A stretch of 64,000 nt of DNA, taken from Desulfomonile tiedjei. Its GTDB lineage: Bacteria > Desulfobacterota > Desulfomonilia > Desulfomonilales > Desulfomonilaceae. The DNA is taken from the NCBI GenBank assembly GCA_016212925.1, contig JACRDF010000050.1:124001-188000 (forward strand), written 5' to 3'. Below the pieces are notes generated by a model. That model ran no database searches, was not told where the DNA came from, and saw nothing but the letters and a program-made list of their open reading frames with translations. The translations under genes and the position numbers were made by a program. This document shows, piece by piece, positions 28,025 through 35,837 of this stretch (its first letter is position 1; every line of letters begins with the position of its first letter).

Positions 28025-28136
28025 ACGGCTCAACCGTCGAACGTGACCGCGGCATGGTGATAGCGGTCGAGCGTAAAACCGGGATTGATCTCGGAGGCTG
28101 ATGTGGGCACCCCACAAAGCCCAAGGAGGACAGGCC

Positions 28137-28973
28137 ATGAACAAAACAAGAGTGGTGGTCACGACAATTCTTACCGTCTTTTGGATTTGTTGCGTGACTT
28201 TTATTCCGGAAGCCCTGGCGCAGGAAAAGAAAGTGATCCGAATTGGTGGGGCCGGTTTGTTATCAGACGTGGTTCAAACTTATGCGGATGCGTACGTGAA
28301 GGAAGCGCCTAGCTGTTCATTTGTCGTCACCGGTGGCACCACGGGGCTCGGCTTCCAGAGGCTTACAGACGGGGAATTGGACATAGCTATGGTCACCAGG
28401 AAGATAACTGCGGAAGAAACCAAGAAGACCGAATCGATGGCTGTGACCCTGCAATCGAGGTTTATCGGCCACATAGGCCTTGCGGTCATCACGAATATCA
28501 AGAACCCCGTAACCGAGCTGACTATGGAACAGTTGGCAAAAATATTCAGAGGCGACGTCGTCAATTGGGCTGAAGTCGGCGGCCCGAATGAACCTGTCAG
28601 AGTTACTGTTCGAGCGGTTCCGGAAACGGGAGCAGGTGTGTTGTTTCAAGAGAAGGTGCTCCATGGGGCTCCTTACGCGAAAGACAGCATGGTGATGAGT
28701 TCTTACAACACCACTGTCACCGTCTGCAGCAGATCTTACGGGATTGGCTACATCCCCACCACGACGGTTTTTTTCGAGAAATTGGATGAGAGAGGCGTCA
28801 AGCTAATAAAAATAAAGAAAGACGCAAATTCCGCGCCCTATCAGTTGGCCGGCGGAGTTTCAAAGGAAACGTCTTATCCTATTTCCATACCGTTTCTCAT
28901 GTATTGGAACTCAAGGTCGGATAATTCGTGTATCCAGGGGTTATTAGGTTTTGCAGAAAAGGAGGCCCAGTAG
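28137..28973 (+). CDS. PstS-like substrate-binding protein 2
   Basis: A 278-residue paralogue of the preceding protein. AAGGAGGA ends 6 bases before the ATG at 28137. Signal peptide MNKTRVVVTTILTVFWICC, cleavage after ALAQ. IRIGGAGLLSDVVQTYADAY and FVVTGGTTGLGFQRLTDGELDIAMVTRKI form the ligand-binding first lobe (PstS normally has a GAGASFP-type loop here, replaced by GAGLLSD). ELTMEQLAKIFRGDVVNWAEVGG is the conserved middle. It lies 112 bases after its paralogue. Without pstCAB nearby it may be a sensor input or a scavenging protein. Confidence 0.82.
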   Translation: MNKTRVVVTTILTVFWICCVTFIPEALAQEKKVIRIGGAGLLSDVVQTYADAYVKEAPSCSFVVTGGTTGLGFQRLTDGELDIAMVTRKITAEETKKTESMAVTLQSRFIGHIGLAVITNIKNPVTELTMEQLAKIFRGDVVNWAEVGGPNEPVRVTVRAVPETGAGVLFQEKVLHGAPYAKDSMVMSSYNTTVTVCSRSYGIGYIPTTTVFFEKLDERGVKLIKIKKDANSAPYQLAGGVSKETSYPISIPFLMYWNSRSDNSCIQGLLGFAEKEAQ

Positions 28974-29076
28974 ACTCAAGATGTCGGGCACCCGGGGGCG
29001 AAGCCACAAGTAAGATAAGGCTCATTCCCGTAGTCCCTTGCAGCTTTTTGGCTCCAGAAACTGATTTCAGTGTGTC

Positions 29077-29171
29077 ATTGCGGGGCGCAAACCGATCCTG
29101 CCGCACGTAGGGCAATCTCTTTCTTGGCAGTGGGAGAGATGGCGTCGGAATTGCTCCCCCGCATTGACATT
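29077..29171. repeat. Diverged CATTGCGG-type palindromic repeat
   Basis: GTCATTGCGGGG at the left and CCCCGCATTGACA at the right are inverted, with GGCAATCTC and GGAATTGCTCC inside, like the copy at 5771-5869. Confidence 0.55.
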
Positions 29172-29227
29172 TTTTACCTGTTCGTCTGCAAAGATTAATT
29201 GTACCAAAGCACTTTTTAATAAGTGAT

Positions 29228-29411
29228 CCATAGTGATTCTCAAGTGTCGTCGCGAAATGAAATCTGAGTGCTGGTCAGGTCAACGGCGGCCAATAGGCCG
29301 CCCCACGGGAGATGAGACCAAGCTTGGGACTACAAATGTAGGGCGGGTCAAAATGAAGCCACCAGAGGCGCACCTCGGCCAATCAGTGATTACTTTGAAG
29401 AACGGGTATAG
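29228..29411. repeat. Possible MITE-like element, TATAGTGATTCTC family
   Basis: CCATAGTGATTCTCAAG at the left resembles the 30886-30984 terminus, and the right end read inverted, CTATACCCGTTCTTCAAAG, is a weak match. It abuts the next element, with which it shares a TATAG junction. Confidence 0.35.
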
Positions 29412-29633
29412 AGCGGTTGACATATTTCTTGTCCGATTGGCAAGCACTCCATTCCGTCATTCCTGCGAAGGCAGGAATCCAGTCCTGCGTCTCGCGGGAT
29501 TTCCCGGGTTCCCGCCTTCGCGGGAACGACGGGCGTTATAACGCACTTGAAAAGTAGGCCCCGTAGATACGATCTGGAGAACAGATTGATTATCTTCCGG
29601 CCAAACGGACATTGCTTTTGGCAACCGGTATAG
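29407..29633. repeat. MITE-like element, TATA..CGGTTGCC family, copy 1
   Basis: Left TATAGAGCGGTTGACA and inverted right TATACCGGTTGCCAAAAG are terminal repeats. Over 29429-29633 it aligns almost base for base with 63004-63207, including the nested GTCATTCCTGCGAAGGCAGG / CCCGCCTTCGCGGGAACGAC palindrome and the flanks GGGCGTTATAA and TACGATCTG. Confidence 0.65.
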
Positions 29634-29731
29634 TTTGTCCGGCTATAAAAAATGTGCCGGCACGGAGGCCGGCACCTACTGATTTCCAAGAGGCGCTTTT
29701 CACAATCGGACACCATTTCCGGACACTTCCT
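29630..29731. repeat. Short MITE-like element adjoining copy 1
   Basis: TATAGTTTGTCCGG on the left and, inverted, CATAGGAAGTGTCCGG on the right. The right end contains AATCGGACACCATTTCCGG, the subterminal word shared with the elements at 61342 and 10458. Inside is a GTGCCGGC / GCCGGCAC hairpin. Confidence 0.4.
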
Positions 29732-29835
29732 ATGAGAACGCCTCGAAGACCACCAGCAATCCCGCGTTCAGCGCGGGACGGCGCTACTGTCGTTTTCATA
29801 ATTCGTTGTGGCGCTCGCCGCCATGGAAGTTCGTA

Positions 29836-30711
29836 TCAGTCGATACCGGACTGTTCCCTTATGCTGCGGGCCACGGCCGAGACGTCCTCGTCACCGTAAC
29901 CTCTGGTGACAAGACCGGTCTCGATCTGGTCCATCATGGCGGCCACCGGTAGAGTCACGCCGAGCCTTTTCGCCGCCTCCAGAGCGATTCCCAGGTCCTT
30001 CTGGTGAAGCCTGACCCGAAAACCCAGGGGGTAGCTGTTGTCGATCATGTTCCGTGAACGGTTCGTCAACACCCACGAAGCGGCTGCACCTGTGCTGATG
30101 GCCTCGACCACCTTTTCCATGTCCAAGCCTGCTTTGAGCCCCAGGGCCACTCCTTCGGCAACGCTGAGATACGTCCCGGCGATAACGATTTGATTGATTG
30201 CTTTGGTGAGTTGGCCTGCCCCGATGGGTCCCACATGGGTGATCTTGGTGCCCATGGACTTCAGCACCGGCAAGACCCTTTCCACGTCTTCGGGGTCACC
30301 GCCCACCATGATGGCAAGTGTACCCTGCTTGGCGCCCTCAGAGCCCCCGGATACAGGGGCATCGACCATCCTGATCCCCTTTGCTCCCAACGCCTGGGCC
30401 ATTCTCCGAGTGGCATCGGGGCTGATGCTGGACATATCCACCACCACGGCGTCCGGTTTTGCCCCATGAATGATGCCGTCGTCTCTCAAAATGACTTCTT
30501 CCACGTCCGGGGTATCGCTGAGACAGGTTACAATCACCTCCGCCTCTTTCGCGGCCTCTCGCGGCGACGGGGCACGTTTGGCCCCTTGAGCGGCCAAAAG
30601 TTCTTCTCTGTTCCCCGTGCGGTTATGAACAATGAGATCGTGGCCGGCCTTCATTACATTCAAGGCCATCGGCCCTCCCATGGTGCCCAGTCCTACAAAT
30701 GCGACCTTCAA
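29836..30711 (-). CDS. garR: Tartronate semialdehyde reductase / 3-hydroxyisobutyrate dehydrogenase family
   Basis: A 291-residue beta-hydroxyacid dehydrogenase. VAFVGLGTMGGPMALNVMKAG is the NAD(P)-binding fold (landmark), MVDAPVSGGSEGAKQGTLAIMVGG the substrate-binding motif, and the catalytic lysine is in GQLTKAINQ. Several family members reduce tartronate semialdehyde to D-glycerate; the nearby gcl-like, glycerate kinase and glcDEF genes favour that role here, but 3-hydroxyisobutyrate or similar cannot be excluded. The start is uncertain: AAGGAG sits 6 bases before a TTG at 30711, while the ATG at 30738 has no ribosome site. The gene is on its own between repeats. Confidence 0.85.
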   Translation of the reverse strand: MKVAFVGLGTMGGPMALNVMKAGHDLIVHNRTGNREELLAAQGAKRAPSPREAAKEAEVIVTCLSDTPDVEEVILRDDGIIHGAKPDAVVVDMSSISPDATRRMAQALGAKGIRMVDAPVSGGSEGAKQGTLAIMVGGDPEDVERVLPVLKSMGTKITHVGPIGAGQLTKAINQIVIAGTYLSVAEGVALGLKAGLDMEKVVEAISTGAAASWVLTNRSRNMIDNSYPLGFRVRLHQKDLGIALEAAKRLGVTLPVAAMMDQIETGLVTRGYGDEDVSAVARSIREQSGID

Positions 30712-30885
30712 CAGATTCTCCTTTCGATAACCGTTCATCAGGCTTGAGGCAGACCAGCGCCCGCATGCCCTGCCACCCTATTCTCAGTGAATTGATCATG
30801 GTCCTCTGTGCTTGTTGAGTCAAGGCCGGCCCCAACCCAACATGATGTCCATGCATCAGAATGTAATTGAGGCCGTTTCGCAATT

Positions 30886-30984
30886 ATTATAGCAGTTCTC
30901 GAAAGCGATCACGGATCAACTTATGGGTGTCCCGCCAACGCGGGACGGGTCCATTCAGAAGGAACTTTCGAGAATCACTATAAT
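30886..30984. repeat. MITE-like element with 20-bp terminal inverted repeats
   Basis: ATTATAGCAGTTCTCGAAAG at the left and, inverted, ATTATAGTGATTCTCGAAAG at the right differ at two positions. The 99-base unit has a GTCCCGCC..CGCGGGAC hairpin at its centre. No coding capacity. Best-preserved copy of this family in the window. Confidence 0.75.
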
Positions 30985-31225
30985 GAGCAATACCGATGCG
31001 CGTTCAAAAAGGGGGCATTAGCAATGGCCGGCAGGGACGCCGGCCACTACCATATGGTGGCGGTCCCGCGGGACGCGGGATGCCCGCCATGTTCACTTGT
31101 ACGAAAGCGCATTGGCATAAGGGGCTTTGGCAAGGATTTGAAGACGAATGCCGGGGAACAGGCTTTCGTTCCCCGGCGAGGTTCCAATAGTTGCTTACGC
31201 TTCAGCAGGCACGCATGCCACCAAC
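30985..31225. other. Intergenic hairpin cluster
   Basis: Between the repeat element and the transporter stop. Three hairpins are visible: GCCGGCAGGGACGCCGGC (about 31027), CCACTACCATATGGTGG, and CCCGCGGGACGCGGG. One may terminate the leftward garR-side or the transporter transcript. No gene is supported. Confidence 0.4.
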
Positions 31226-32758
31226 TTAGAACTTGACAAGCGGTGCTCCCGTGAACTCCAGAGACAGGAAGTTGAAGAAGAAGAACCCAAAGAATACCAC
31301 GTTCGCAATCATAAGCGCATGTGACCACCACTTAGACCGCGCGGGTTTGGGTAGTTTGCTGTTCAGGTAGATCAAGATGATCGGGTAGATAAGGGATGCG
31401 AGATTCGCCATGTTCGCTGCATATTGCAGCAACTTGGTCGGCAGCGCCAAGTGAATGATGATACCGATCAAGATGATCAAGCAGATCGCCAGGAGGTAGT
31501 AAAACTTACGCGGGTCGCCTCCGATCCAGGCTTGCAGTCGTGGGCTCACGGCGATGGCGGCATCGGTCGTATTCCTGATCAGCATCTCCAAAATCGTGGT
31601 TTGTGTCTTGAACAAAATCAGCGCGCCGATGAACAGGATGAAGGGAAACAGCCAAGCCGCTTTCTTTCCCAACTCCACCGCGGCATAAACGGGCATGTTT
31701 GCGACTGAGGGCACTTCAGCGCCGGGCGTCACGGCAAGTGAAACAACCAGCATGCTGGGGATGAACATTCCAATCATCGCGCCTACAAAGAAAACTCCCC
31801 ACTGGTCAAGGAGCAGAAACCGGAACCAGCGCTTCCAGGTCTTCCTGTTCTGTTCGGTATCGGTGAAAGTGCAGCCGGAGGGCAGCACTTCCTGCGTGGT
31901 GCCGCCGATGATACCTGAGTAGAATCCGCATCTATGCCCCATCGCGTACCCATGGTCGCGATAGTAATTGATCAGCATGAAATTGAAGCCGGTTCCAAAA
32001 CCTGTGTAACCGATGATGGCACCGAGGGTTGTGGCATCAATCCCTTTGGGAGGCCCCGCGGGGGTCACGATGCTGGCCAGCATCTCTCCCCACATCTTTG
32101 CCGGTGCGAATACGATAGTCAAAGTGATCAACACCGCCAGGATAAAGAACACCAGAAACGTGTCAATGGCCTCCATAGTCCTGACGATTTTCTTGCCGAA
32201 CATGTAGATGACCAACGATAAGATCATTAAAAGGATGGCGACAATGCGCACCGTCTGCAATGAGCCGGGGTCCTTCATATTCACGGGACCGCCAAGATAC
32301 AGCGCGTAGAGGCTTTGTCCGGCCGCGGAGGCCCAACCACCCCAGAACCATCCAAGGTAGATAAGAACCACAGTTACGGGAATCCAGAACTTATAGCCCG
32401 GAGGAGTGCGCGCGAACGCGACGACCGGAACTTCGCCCGTAGCCAGCGTAAAACGTCCGTTCTCCACATTGTAAAAGGTCTGGAGTACAGCCGAAATCAT
32501 GACGAGAAAACCGAGCCCTATGAAGCCGAACTTGCCGAATCCCAAAGGCCCCAGCAACCACTCGCCGCTTCCGATGGACACCCCCAAGGCGATCATACTC
32601 GGGCCAAGCACACACGTAATGAGTTCTTTGCCGCCGATCACGGGTTTATTGAAAACCTCTTCCGGCGTAGGAATGTCGGTCAATGGAAGCGGAGGGCGAC
32701 TGACCCCGATCTGGATCGATCCACCTGAGGCTTCATTTTTCTGATTACCCATATTCAT
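31226..32758 (-). CDS. Nramp/APC-superfamily membrane transporter (putative)
   Basis: A 510-residue protein with about 11-12 membrane helices. The first helix GPSMIALGVSIGSGEWLLGP has the broken-helix look of LeuT-fold transporters and corresponds to the DPGN region of Nramp; here that Nramp metal-binding motif is not conserved, so the substrate may not be a divalent metal. The middle helix GYTGFGTGFNFMLINYYRD would be the second unwound helix. A cytosolic loop (FTDTEQNRKTWKRWF) is longer than usual. It stands alone between repeat-rich gaps; its neighbours are hydroxyacid genes, so an organic acid substrate is possible. Function is inferred only from fold. Confidence 0.6.
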   Translation of the reverse strand: MNMGNQKNEASGGSIQIGVSRPPLPLTDIPTPEEVFNKPVIGGKELITCVLGPSMIALGVSIGSGEWLLGPLGFGKFGFIGLGFLVMISAVLQTFYNVENGRFTLATGEVPVVAFARTPPGYKFWIPVTVVLIYLGWFWGGWASAAGQSLYALYLGGPVNMKDPGSLQTVRIVAILLMILSLVIYMFGKKIVRTMEAIDTFLVFFILAVLITLTIVFAPAKMWGEMLASIVTPAGPPKGIDATTLGAIIGYTGFGTGFNFMLINYYRDHGYAMGHRCGFYSGIIGGTTQEVLPSGCTFTDTEQNRKTWKRWFRFLLLDQWGVFFVGAMIGMFIPSMLVVSLAVTPGAEVPSVANMPVYAAVELGKKAAWLFPFILFIGALILFKTQTTILEMLIRNTTDAAIAVSPRLQAWIGGDPRKFYYLLAICLIILIGIIIHLALPTKLLQYAANMANLASLIYPIILIYLNSKLPKPARSKWWSHALMIANVVFFGFFFFNFLSLEFTGAPLVKF

Positions 32759-33325
32759 CCTCCTTAGTTCAACGTGAGATGGAGTCGTCGACCCCTTGAA
32801 ATCTCATTCACAGTTGACGCCGGAGATTGCGAGCAGGAAAGTGTCCATGTCACTTACCTCCGAAGCGAAGAACCTGTGCCACAAGGATAAAGAAGGAATG
32901 GGATTTGAGATAATCGGGCGTTTCAGCGATCACCGGACGCGATTCGTTAGACTGGCCGCGCCGGTCGACACTGGGGCAAGTCACAGGATCAGCGAAGCAC
33001 CCGAGCAGCCGGCTGTGCTCTTAGTATGAGGTCTTTCCCCGGGATCACCTCCCCTCGCGACCGTCCTGACGGCAGACCACACCACCTCAGGCAATGTGAG
33101 AAACTTCTTGAAATTTTGGAGATTGCTGGCCTAAACGCTGAGAATGAGGAAAACCGGATTTCATCCGTGAGACATTGGACCAAAGATTTCGAAACATCGC
33201 GCACCTTGGCCGATAAATCACGCGCTTTTTGTGACCAGCCCGTCGGCTTTGAAAGAGTCGCTGCGTAGCTTTTCACTTCACTGCCGCAGGGCCAAAGGCT
33301 GGACACGAAGTCCAGGGCCGGCATC
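32759..33325. other. Intergenic region upstream of the transporter
   Basis: No gene is supported. Short open frames occur on both strands but none has a ribosome site together with family-like sequence. The transporter promoter should lie here, on the minus strand; I see no clear hexamers. Confidence 0.4.
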
Positions 33326-33540
33326 TAGAAACTGTCTCAGAATCCGAGAGCACTTCCAAATCGTGGCACGACTGACGTTGGCATGGGGTTCACCACCCTC
33401 ACCCCAACCCTCTCCCAGAGGGAGAAGTGGCGTTTGAGGAGCCACTTTTTGAGTCCCCTCTCCCCGCGGGAGAGGGACAGGGTGAGGGCCATTCGTGCTA
33501 CGATTTCTGCCCAAGTTTGAATTCTGAGACAGTTTCCCTA
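33326..33540. repeat. MITE-like element, GAAACTGTCTCA family, copy 2
   Basis: Left TAGAAACTGTCTCAGAATCC and inverted right TAGGGAAACTGTCTCAGAAT are near-identical terminal repeats. Inside are the CACCCTCACCCCAACCC / GGGACAGGGTGAGGG palindrome and AAATCGTGGCACGA, shared with 10254-10421. At 215 bases it is non-coding. Confidence 0.75.
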
Positions 33541-33548
33541 GGACCGGG

Positions 33549-34604
33549 CTATGCCTTGAGGACTTCTATCCAGTCCTCCAAGGCTATCCCTGGGGTCTCC
33601 AGTTGGTTCTTGTTATAGAATTCCTCCAGTACGGCTCTTAGTTCTGCCGGTGACACGCCCTCAATCCGCGATTCAAGGGCCGGAATCGCATCGCGGGGGT
33701 GGCAAAACCAATCCCCTGTCAGGGCAACAGCGCTATATCTCTCTTCCCTGATCTCGAAATCAGCACGGATAAGACCGCCCGGGGCCTTATGAACCTTATG
33801 GACCAGGTTGACCCCCGAGCGGATTCTCATATTACGACCATTCGAAGGCCTGCCGCGTCTGTAGAGCCACTCTTCGGTGGTCATTACTCTGCCCAACGCT
33901 TCCATCTTGGCCCGCAGGATGTCATCCACTTTCCGCGGCTGAAGCGGCCCCAATATTTTCTCGAATTCTTTGACGACCAGGCCGTTCAGCGCGGATTCGC
34001 TCCACCGGTTGGCATCTTTCGCGCCAAGCTCTCTGCGAATGGTAGTCAGGTTGGCTTCAATGGTCTTGTGAACTCTGTCGCGGAACTTTTCATCAGGCAC
34101 CTTTAAGACACGCGACATCATCTTGTAGTTGAAATCAACTATGAGATTTCCGACAAAGACAACGCAGTCGCCAATCTCACCGGCTCCGGTCCCTGAAATT
34201 TTCTTTGTCCCCGCCAGGATATCGTTGATGGGCTTGTACTCAGCCGGTATGCCGATTTGGCGGTAGACGTCGATAACCGGTTGAAGGAACTTCCTGTAGA
34301 AGGCCTCTTTCTTCATTGGGACCAAAGGTGAGTCTCTGCGAAGCACTACCTGGAAGAAGAGCTGATCGCCGTCCAAATAAACAGCCCCTCCACCTACTTC
34401 CCTCCTGAAAACGGGAATGCCGTGGCCTTGACAAAAATCCATGGCGATCTCTTTGCGAGCATCCTGATGATAGCCGACGCAAACATAGTGGGTAGCCGGC
34501 GAGACCAGCGCCAATGCCTCGCGCCCCAAATGGGCCAACGCATGATAACAGAGTTGTGATTCTTGCCACGGGACGCTGCCCAAGCAATACAAGTCCACGG
34601 TCAC
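33549..34604 (-). CDS. lplA: Lipoate--protein ligase family protein
   Basis: A 351-residue member of the BPL/LplA/LipB fold. The lipoyl-AMP-binding motif RREVGGGAVYLD and the later KKISGTGAGEIGDCVVFVGNLIVDFN (lysine of the catalytic site in GTKKISG) are conserved; the last 100 residues correspond to the accessory C-terminal domain of full-length LplA. It attaches lipoate to carrier proteins. An H-protein-like lipoyl carrier is encoded three genes upstream in the same direction, a likely substrate. It lies 59 bases after glycerate kinase, with a hairpin between. Confidence 0.87.
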   Translation of the reverse strand: MTVDLYCLGSVPWQESQLCYHALAHLGREALALVSPATHYVCVGYHQDARKEIAMDFCQGHGIPVFRREVGGGAVYLDGDQLFFQVVLRRDSPLVPMKKEAFYRKFLQPVIDVYRQIGIPAEYKPINDILAGTKKISGTGAGEIGDCVVFVGNLIVDFNYKMMSRVLKVPDEKFRDRVHKTIEANLTTIRRELGAKDANRWSESALNGLVVKEFEKILGPLQPRKVDDILRAKMEALGRVMTTEEWLYRRGRPSNGRNMRIRSGVNLVHKVHKAPGGLIRADFEIREERYSAVALTGDWFCHPRDAIPALESRIEGVSPAELRAVLEEFYNKNQLETPGIALEDWIEVLKA

Positions 34605-34616
34605 TTCCGCCTTTTC

Positions 34617-34650
34617 ATGCCGGTCCCCAGCTCGTTTAAAGGACCGGCAT
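34617..34650 (-). terminator. Hairpin between glycerate kinase and lipoate ligase genes
   Basis: ATGCCGGTCC and GGACCGGCAT form a perfect 10-bp stem with a 14-base loop inside the 59-base gap. There is no T-run on the minus strand, so it is more likely a processing or stability element than a full stop. Confidence 0.4.
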
Positions 34651-34663
34651 TCACTATAGACTG

Positions 34664-35797
34664 TCAGTTTCGGATAAGAGAGAGAACGCGTCCTATTCTA
34701 GCCGCTGCTTTTTCGAGAAGCTCTGCTCCGGTTTCCATTGCCTCCGCCAGGTCCATCGGTCCGGGGACTATAGGAAAGATGGCTCTCATACCGGCCTCAT
34801 GAAGCTCCTCTTCGCCCTCTCCCACTGAACCCACAAGTGCGATGGTCGGGACACCGTACTCGATGGCGCGCCTGGCCAAACCAATAGGACCTTTGCCACC
34901 TAAAGTCTGTCGGTCCATGCGCCCCTCAGCCGTGATGACCATGTCAACCCCTTCGAGGCGTTTCGGCAGGTCCAAATATTCCAGCACCAGATCAACCCCG
35001 CTCCTCGGCCGGCCCTTGAGAAACGTCATCAAACCAGCCCCCAATCCGCCTGCCGCACCCGCGCCGGGGTGTTCGCGCATGTCCAAACCGAGAGTTTCTG
35101 CCACCAAGCCGTAAAAATGGGCCAGATTGTCTTCCAGTTCCAGGACCTGTTCAGGGGTAGCGTTCTTCTGAGGACCGAACACGGCTGAAGCGCCGCGCGG
35201 CCCCAACAGCGGATTGTCAACATCACAGGCCACCCAAATGTCTACATCATTGAGCGCAGGCATCATTTCGTCGACTATAATTCGGCGCACCCGCTTCAAG
35301 GAGCCGCCTTCACCAGGGACACTTCGCCCTTCCGAGTCCTCGATCCGCAAGCCCAGAGCCATGGCGCAACCAACCCCGCCGTCATTGGTAGCGCTGCCGC
35401 CTATCCCGACTATCACGCGTTTGGCACCGGCCTCGATCGCCGCGGCTATGAGCTGGCCCGTGCCGTACGTACTGGTTATGAGTGGATTCCGCTCAGAAGG
35501 CTTCAAAAGCTTGAGTCCCGAGGCCCGCGCCATCTCCACCACTGCGGTGTTTCCGTCTCCAAGCAAAGCGAATTTAGAGCGTATCGCCCTGCCTAAAGGA
35601 TCAAGCACTTCGACTTCGCGGACTTCACCGCCCGACGCGACCAGAACATCCATAGTGTCGTCGCCGCCATCCGCTATGGGCATGAGATCCACAATCACGT
35701 CCAGACCGGATCTTTTCAACCCCAGGCCGATCCTTTCCGCTGCCTCTACCGCGGAGACCGAACCCTTCAGCGCATTGGGAGCCACCAGGATCTTCAT
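34664..35797 (-). CDS. Glycerate kinase (GlxK/GarK type)
   Basis: A 377-residue kinase that phosphorylates D-glycerate to 2-phosphoglycerate. MKILVAPNALKGSVSAVEAA, the central VIGIGGSATNDGGVG-like segment (VGIGGSATNDGG) and GADLILEY-like C-terminal segments (MVITAEGRMDRQTLGGKGP) are the family marks. The start at 35797 is set by AAGGA 8 bases upstream. It is within an operon after an HdrD-like gene (40-base gap). Together with the garR-type and gcl-type genes it completes a glycerate route from glyoxylate. Confidence 0.95.
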   Translation of the reverse strand: MKILVAPNALKGSVSAVEAAERIGLGLKRSGLDVIVDLMPIADGGDDTMDVLVASGGEVREVEVLDPLGRAIRSKFALLGDGNTAVVEMARASGLKLLKPSERNPLITSTYGTGQLIAAAIEAGAKRVIVGIGGSATNDGGVGCAMALGLRIEDSEGRSVPGEGGSLKRVRRIIVDEMMPALNDVDIWVACDVDNPLLGPRGASAVFGPQKNATPEQVLELEDNLAHFYGLVAETLGLDMREHPGAGAAGGLGAGLMTFLKGRPRSGVDLVLEYLDLPKRLEGVDMVITAEGRMDRQTLGGKGPIGLARRAIEYGVPTIALVGSVGEGEEELHEAGMRAIFPIVPGPMDLAEAMETGAELLEKAAARIGRVLSLIRN

Positions 35798-35837
35798 GTT
35801 ACTTTCCTTCGGCCTTTCGCCGGGTGCAGGCGCCACC

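Noticed and set aside
32796-33324. Small frames on both strands between the transporter and the repeat at 33326
   Set aside because: No family pattern, no good ribosome site, and mutually overlapping; treated as intergenic.
33361-33385. CGTGGCACGACTGACGTTGGC-like sequence as a sigma-54 promoter
   Set aside because: TGGCAC is present but the GC at -12 is out of register, and the word is part of the repeat family also found at 10254-10421.
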